From positions 4,216,001 through 4,280,000 of the forward strand of contig NZ_CP046172.1 in assembly GCF_011801145.1 (NCBI RefSeq): a stretch of 64,000 nucleotides of DNA, written 5' to 3'. The position numbers were made by a program, and so were the translations under genes. The notes beneath the pieces were generated by a model that was not told where the DNA came from, did no database searches, and worked only from the letters and a program-made list of their open reading frames with translations. Shown piece after piece: positions 62,316 through 64,000 of this stretch. Positions within the stretch are counted from its first letter, which is position 1. Every line of letters begins with the position of its first letter. Source of the DNA: Nocardia arthritidis. GTDB lineage: Bacteria; Actinomycetota; Actinomycetes; Mycobacteriales; Mycobacteriaceae.

Positions 62316-62326
62316 TCCCGGTCCGC

Positions 62327-62578
62327 TCAATAACTTTGCGACAAGTTGTATGACACGCAGCGGCCGGTGTCGCCGTTGGTCCAGCCGATGAGGATTCCGT
62401 CGGTCAGGAAGCACATACTTCCGTTCGGCACGCACTGGCCGTTCGTGTTGATGACGGCGCTGCCGTTGTCGCACTTGGTGCCCGGCGGCGGTGCGGCGTG
62501 CCCGACGGCCGTCGAGGCCATCGTCAATCCGAGCGCGACGACTGTGCCGGCGGCGAGGCGAGTTGGCAGGTGCGGCAT
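62327..62578 (-). CDS. Small secreted protein with four cysteines
   Basis: 83 residues. Signal peptide (1-28, ending GHA). The mature part has Cys36, Cys49, Cys56 and Cys74, a pattern fitting two disulfides, and ends in SYNLSQSY. No known family. It is convergent with gap (11-base gap) and starts 9 bases after the stop of the monooxygenase gene on the same strand, so it may be co-transcribed with it. Confidence 0.7.
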   Translation of the reverse strand: MPHLPTRLAAGTVVALGLTMASTAVGHAAPPPGTKCDNGSAVINTNGQCVPNGSMCFLTDGILIGWTNGDTGRCVSYNLSQSY

Positions 62579-62587
62579 GGGTTCTCC

Positions 62588-64000
62588 CTATCGCATCGAG
62601 TCCGAGCCGACACTATAGGCGGATGTCGCGGACCGCTGCTGTGGTGCGCCTGCCCACCGGTGAAGAGTCGCTTCGAGACCGGTTGTATCGGTCGTGTCGC
62701 AGGCCCAAGCGACCACCCCGTCCGGGCGGACCAGCACACCGGTCGGCGTCGCGTATTCGTCGGTCACGCGGCGCACCCGCTCGCCCCACGCCGCGCCGAG
62801 CCGGGCGAACGCGCCGTCCGGAGTGCGATCGAGCAGCAGGAATTCGCCGCCGTGACCGTGATCGACGAGGCGTGAGCCGTCGCGCAGCCACAGATCGGGG
62901 ACGAGCCGCCCGATCAGCGGATGGTCGCCGGGCAGCTCGACGCGCTGGTCGACGCCGGAGATCTTCTTGACCGCGTAGGTCGCGCCGTCCCCGGTGTTCA
63001 GCAGATCGGCCAAGATCCCGCGCAGCGCGGCCGATTTGGCGTCCCCGCGCATTACCGCGGTCTGGGATCGTGTCCAGTCCAGCACCCAGGCGCCGAGGGG
63101 GCGGCGTTCGGCGTCGTAGGTGTCGAGCAACCCGTCCGGCGCCCATCCGGCGACCACGGCGCCGAGCTTCCAACCCAGGTTCATCGCATCGCCGACCCCC
63201 AGGTTGAGCCCTTGACCGCTGAACGGCGGGTGCACATGTGCGGCATCGCCCGCCAAGAGCACCCGGCCCGACCGGTAGGTCGCGGCTTGGCGGGCATTGT
63301 CGGTCCAGCGGGTCGGGGTGGTGCGCAGCGCGGTCAGCGTGACGTCGGTGCCCGAGATCCGGCGCAGGCTGGTTTGCAGCTCCGCGAGGGTGACCGGCGC
63401 CGAGCGATCGACCGGACCGCCGTCGAATTCGACGGTGGCCACCCGGCCGGGCTGCGGTCCGTAGCGGTAGGCGCCTTCGGATGACCAAACCCATTTGTTC
63501 GCAAGCTTTTCCGGGTCGGCGATCTCGACGACCGCCTGGTATCCGGTGAATTCGGGGTCGGTGCCGGGAAATTCGATGCCGGCGAGGCGGCGCACGGTGC
63601 TGTGCCCGCCGTCGCAGCCGACCAGCCAGCCGGTGCGGATCCGGCCCGCGGTAGTGCCTACGAGCACGCCGTCGCCGGTGTCTTCCAGCTCGGTGACCGT
63701 CACCCCGCGATGCACCGGAACACCAAGTCGCGCAACGTGTTCGGTGTGCAGCGCGACCAGTTCACGCTGCGGCACCATTCGCGCCCCGGCGGCCGCGGTA
63801 TGTGCGGCGAGGTCGGGATCGGACCAGTCGACGAGGTCGGCATCGAGGACGATTCCCGCGAAATGTCCGGTGAATCGGTTGTCGGGCGTGCCAGCGAACG
63901 GCCCCATGCGCGCGAGCGTTTCCCGGTGCACCGCCGCGGCGGCGGGGAGCAGGCCGCGGCGGTCGAGCGCTTCGGCCGTCGGCACGTTGATCGCCTGTGC
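62588..64000 (-). CDS. FAD-dependent aromatic monooxygenase, N-terminus outside window
   Basis: At least 470 residues are visible; the frame remains open at the right edge (AQAINVPTAEALDRRG). PHBH/TfdB-type class A flavoprotein: LVGCDGGHSTVRRLAG (DG motif), VLLAGDAAHVHPPFSGQGLNLGV (cited in part: AGDAAHVHPPFSGQG) and a C-terminal thioredoxin-like domain (from about 62600-62900). It hydroxylates an aromatic or polyketide compound using NAD(P)H. Related enzymes include rifampicin monooxygenase, but the substrate is not shown. Confidence 0.88.
   Translation of the reverse strand, partial: AQAINVPTAEALDRRGLLPAAAAVHRETLARMGPFAGTPDNRFTGHFAGIVLDADLVDWSDPDLAAHTAAAGARMVPQRELVALHTEHVARLGVPVHRGVTVTELEDTGDGVLVGTTAGRIRTGWLVGCDGGHSTVRRLAGIEFPGTDPEFTGYQAVVEIADPEKLANKWVWSSEGAYRYGPQPGRVATVEFDGGPVDRSAPVTLAELQTSLRRISGTDVTLTALRTTPTRWTDNARQAATYRSGRVLLAGDAAHVHPPFSGQGLNLGVGDAMNLGWKLGAVVAGWAPDGLLDTYDAERRPLGAWVLDWTRSQTAVMRGDAKSAALRGILADLLNTGDGATYAVKKISGVDQRVELPGDHPLIGRLVPDLWLRDGSRLVDHGHGGEFLLLDRTPDGAFARLGAAWGERVRRVTDEYATPTGVLVRPDGVVAWACDTTDTTGLEATLHRWAGAPQQRSATSAYSVGSDSMR

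Noticed and set aside
1..64000. Mobile elements, prophage, CRISPR arrays, tRNA or rRNA genes
   Set aside because: No transposase, integrase, regular direct-repeat array or tRNA-like cloverleaf was recognised; a tRNAscan and repeat search would settle it.

Overview
The window looks like chromosome from a high-GC actinomycete, most likely Nocardia or a close relative in the Mycobacteriales. This is inferred from strong GC bias at third codon positions, many GTG/TTG starts, an intact conservon and a large share of TetR/MarR/LysR regulators. No rRNA, tRNA, CRISPR array, insertion sequence or integrase was seen, and base composition looks even throughout, so it reads as ordinary chromosome and not a mobile island.

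Layout. 1-1954: an edge-truncated alginate-lyase-like protein, a Ser/Thr kinase with an apparent 1-nt frameshift, and a LuxR-type response regulator; its histidine kinase runs to 3195. 3304-8173: a secreted/membrane gene block (Met/His-rich envelope proteins and multi-spanning membrane proteins). 8290-14427: a degenerate phosphotransferase-like protein, a lipoprotein deacetylase divergent from a predicted membrane-anchored glycosidase, a second Ser/Thr kinase, a sirtuin and a TetR regulator. 15106-20375: a complete conservon (histidine-kinase-like, roadblock, DUF742, small GTPase, atypical P450) followed by a canonical P450. 20426-26749 (minus strand): E2, E1-beta, E1-alpha and E3 genes of a 2-oxoacid dehydrogenase complex, with an upstream PucR-type regulator; the E3 gene also carries an apparent 1-nt frameshift. 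27054-31161: glycosyltransferase, amylo-glucosidase-like enzyme and P-loop kinase. 31175-34606: LysR regulator divergent from a DapA-family aldolase and an MFS exporter.

34786-44112 encodes what appears to be a complete oxidative uronate/aldarate pathway: uronate dehydrogenase, sugar transporter, lactonase, LysR regulator, KdgD, galactarate-type dehydratase, semialdehyde dehydrogenase and glucarate-type dehydratase. Together they would take glucuronate/galacturonate to 2-oxoglutarate. A 56-bp element repeated upstream of udh and of the LysR gene is the likely shared promoter/operator.

44150-64000 is a series of regulator-target pairs, many with visible operator palindromes: DHA2 exporter/TetR, hydrolase/TetR, a LexA paralogue, arsM/arsR, TetX-like flavoprotein/TetR, dehalogenase-like hydrolase/HxlR and glycosidase/TetR. 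Also present are a LigD-type ligase, a GH13 glucosidase, a MarR regulator divergent from a stand-alone GAPDH, two small secreted proteins and an edge-truncated FAD monooxygenase. Several enzymes have lost catalytic residues: the P450 at 17879, the dehalogenase at 54580 and the phosphotransferase at 8290.
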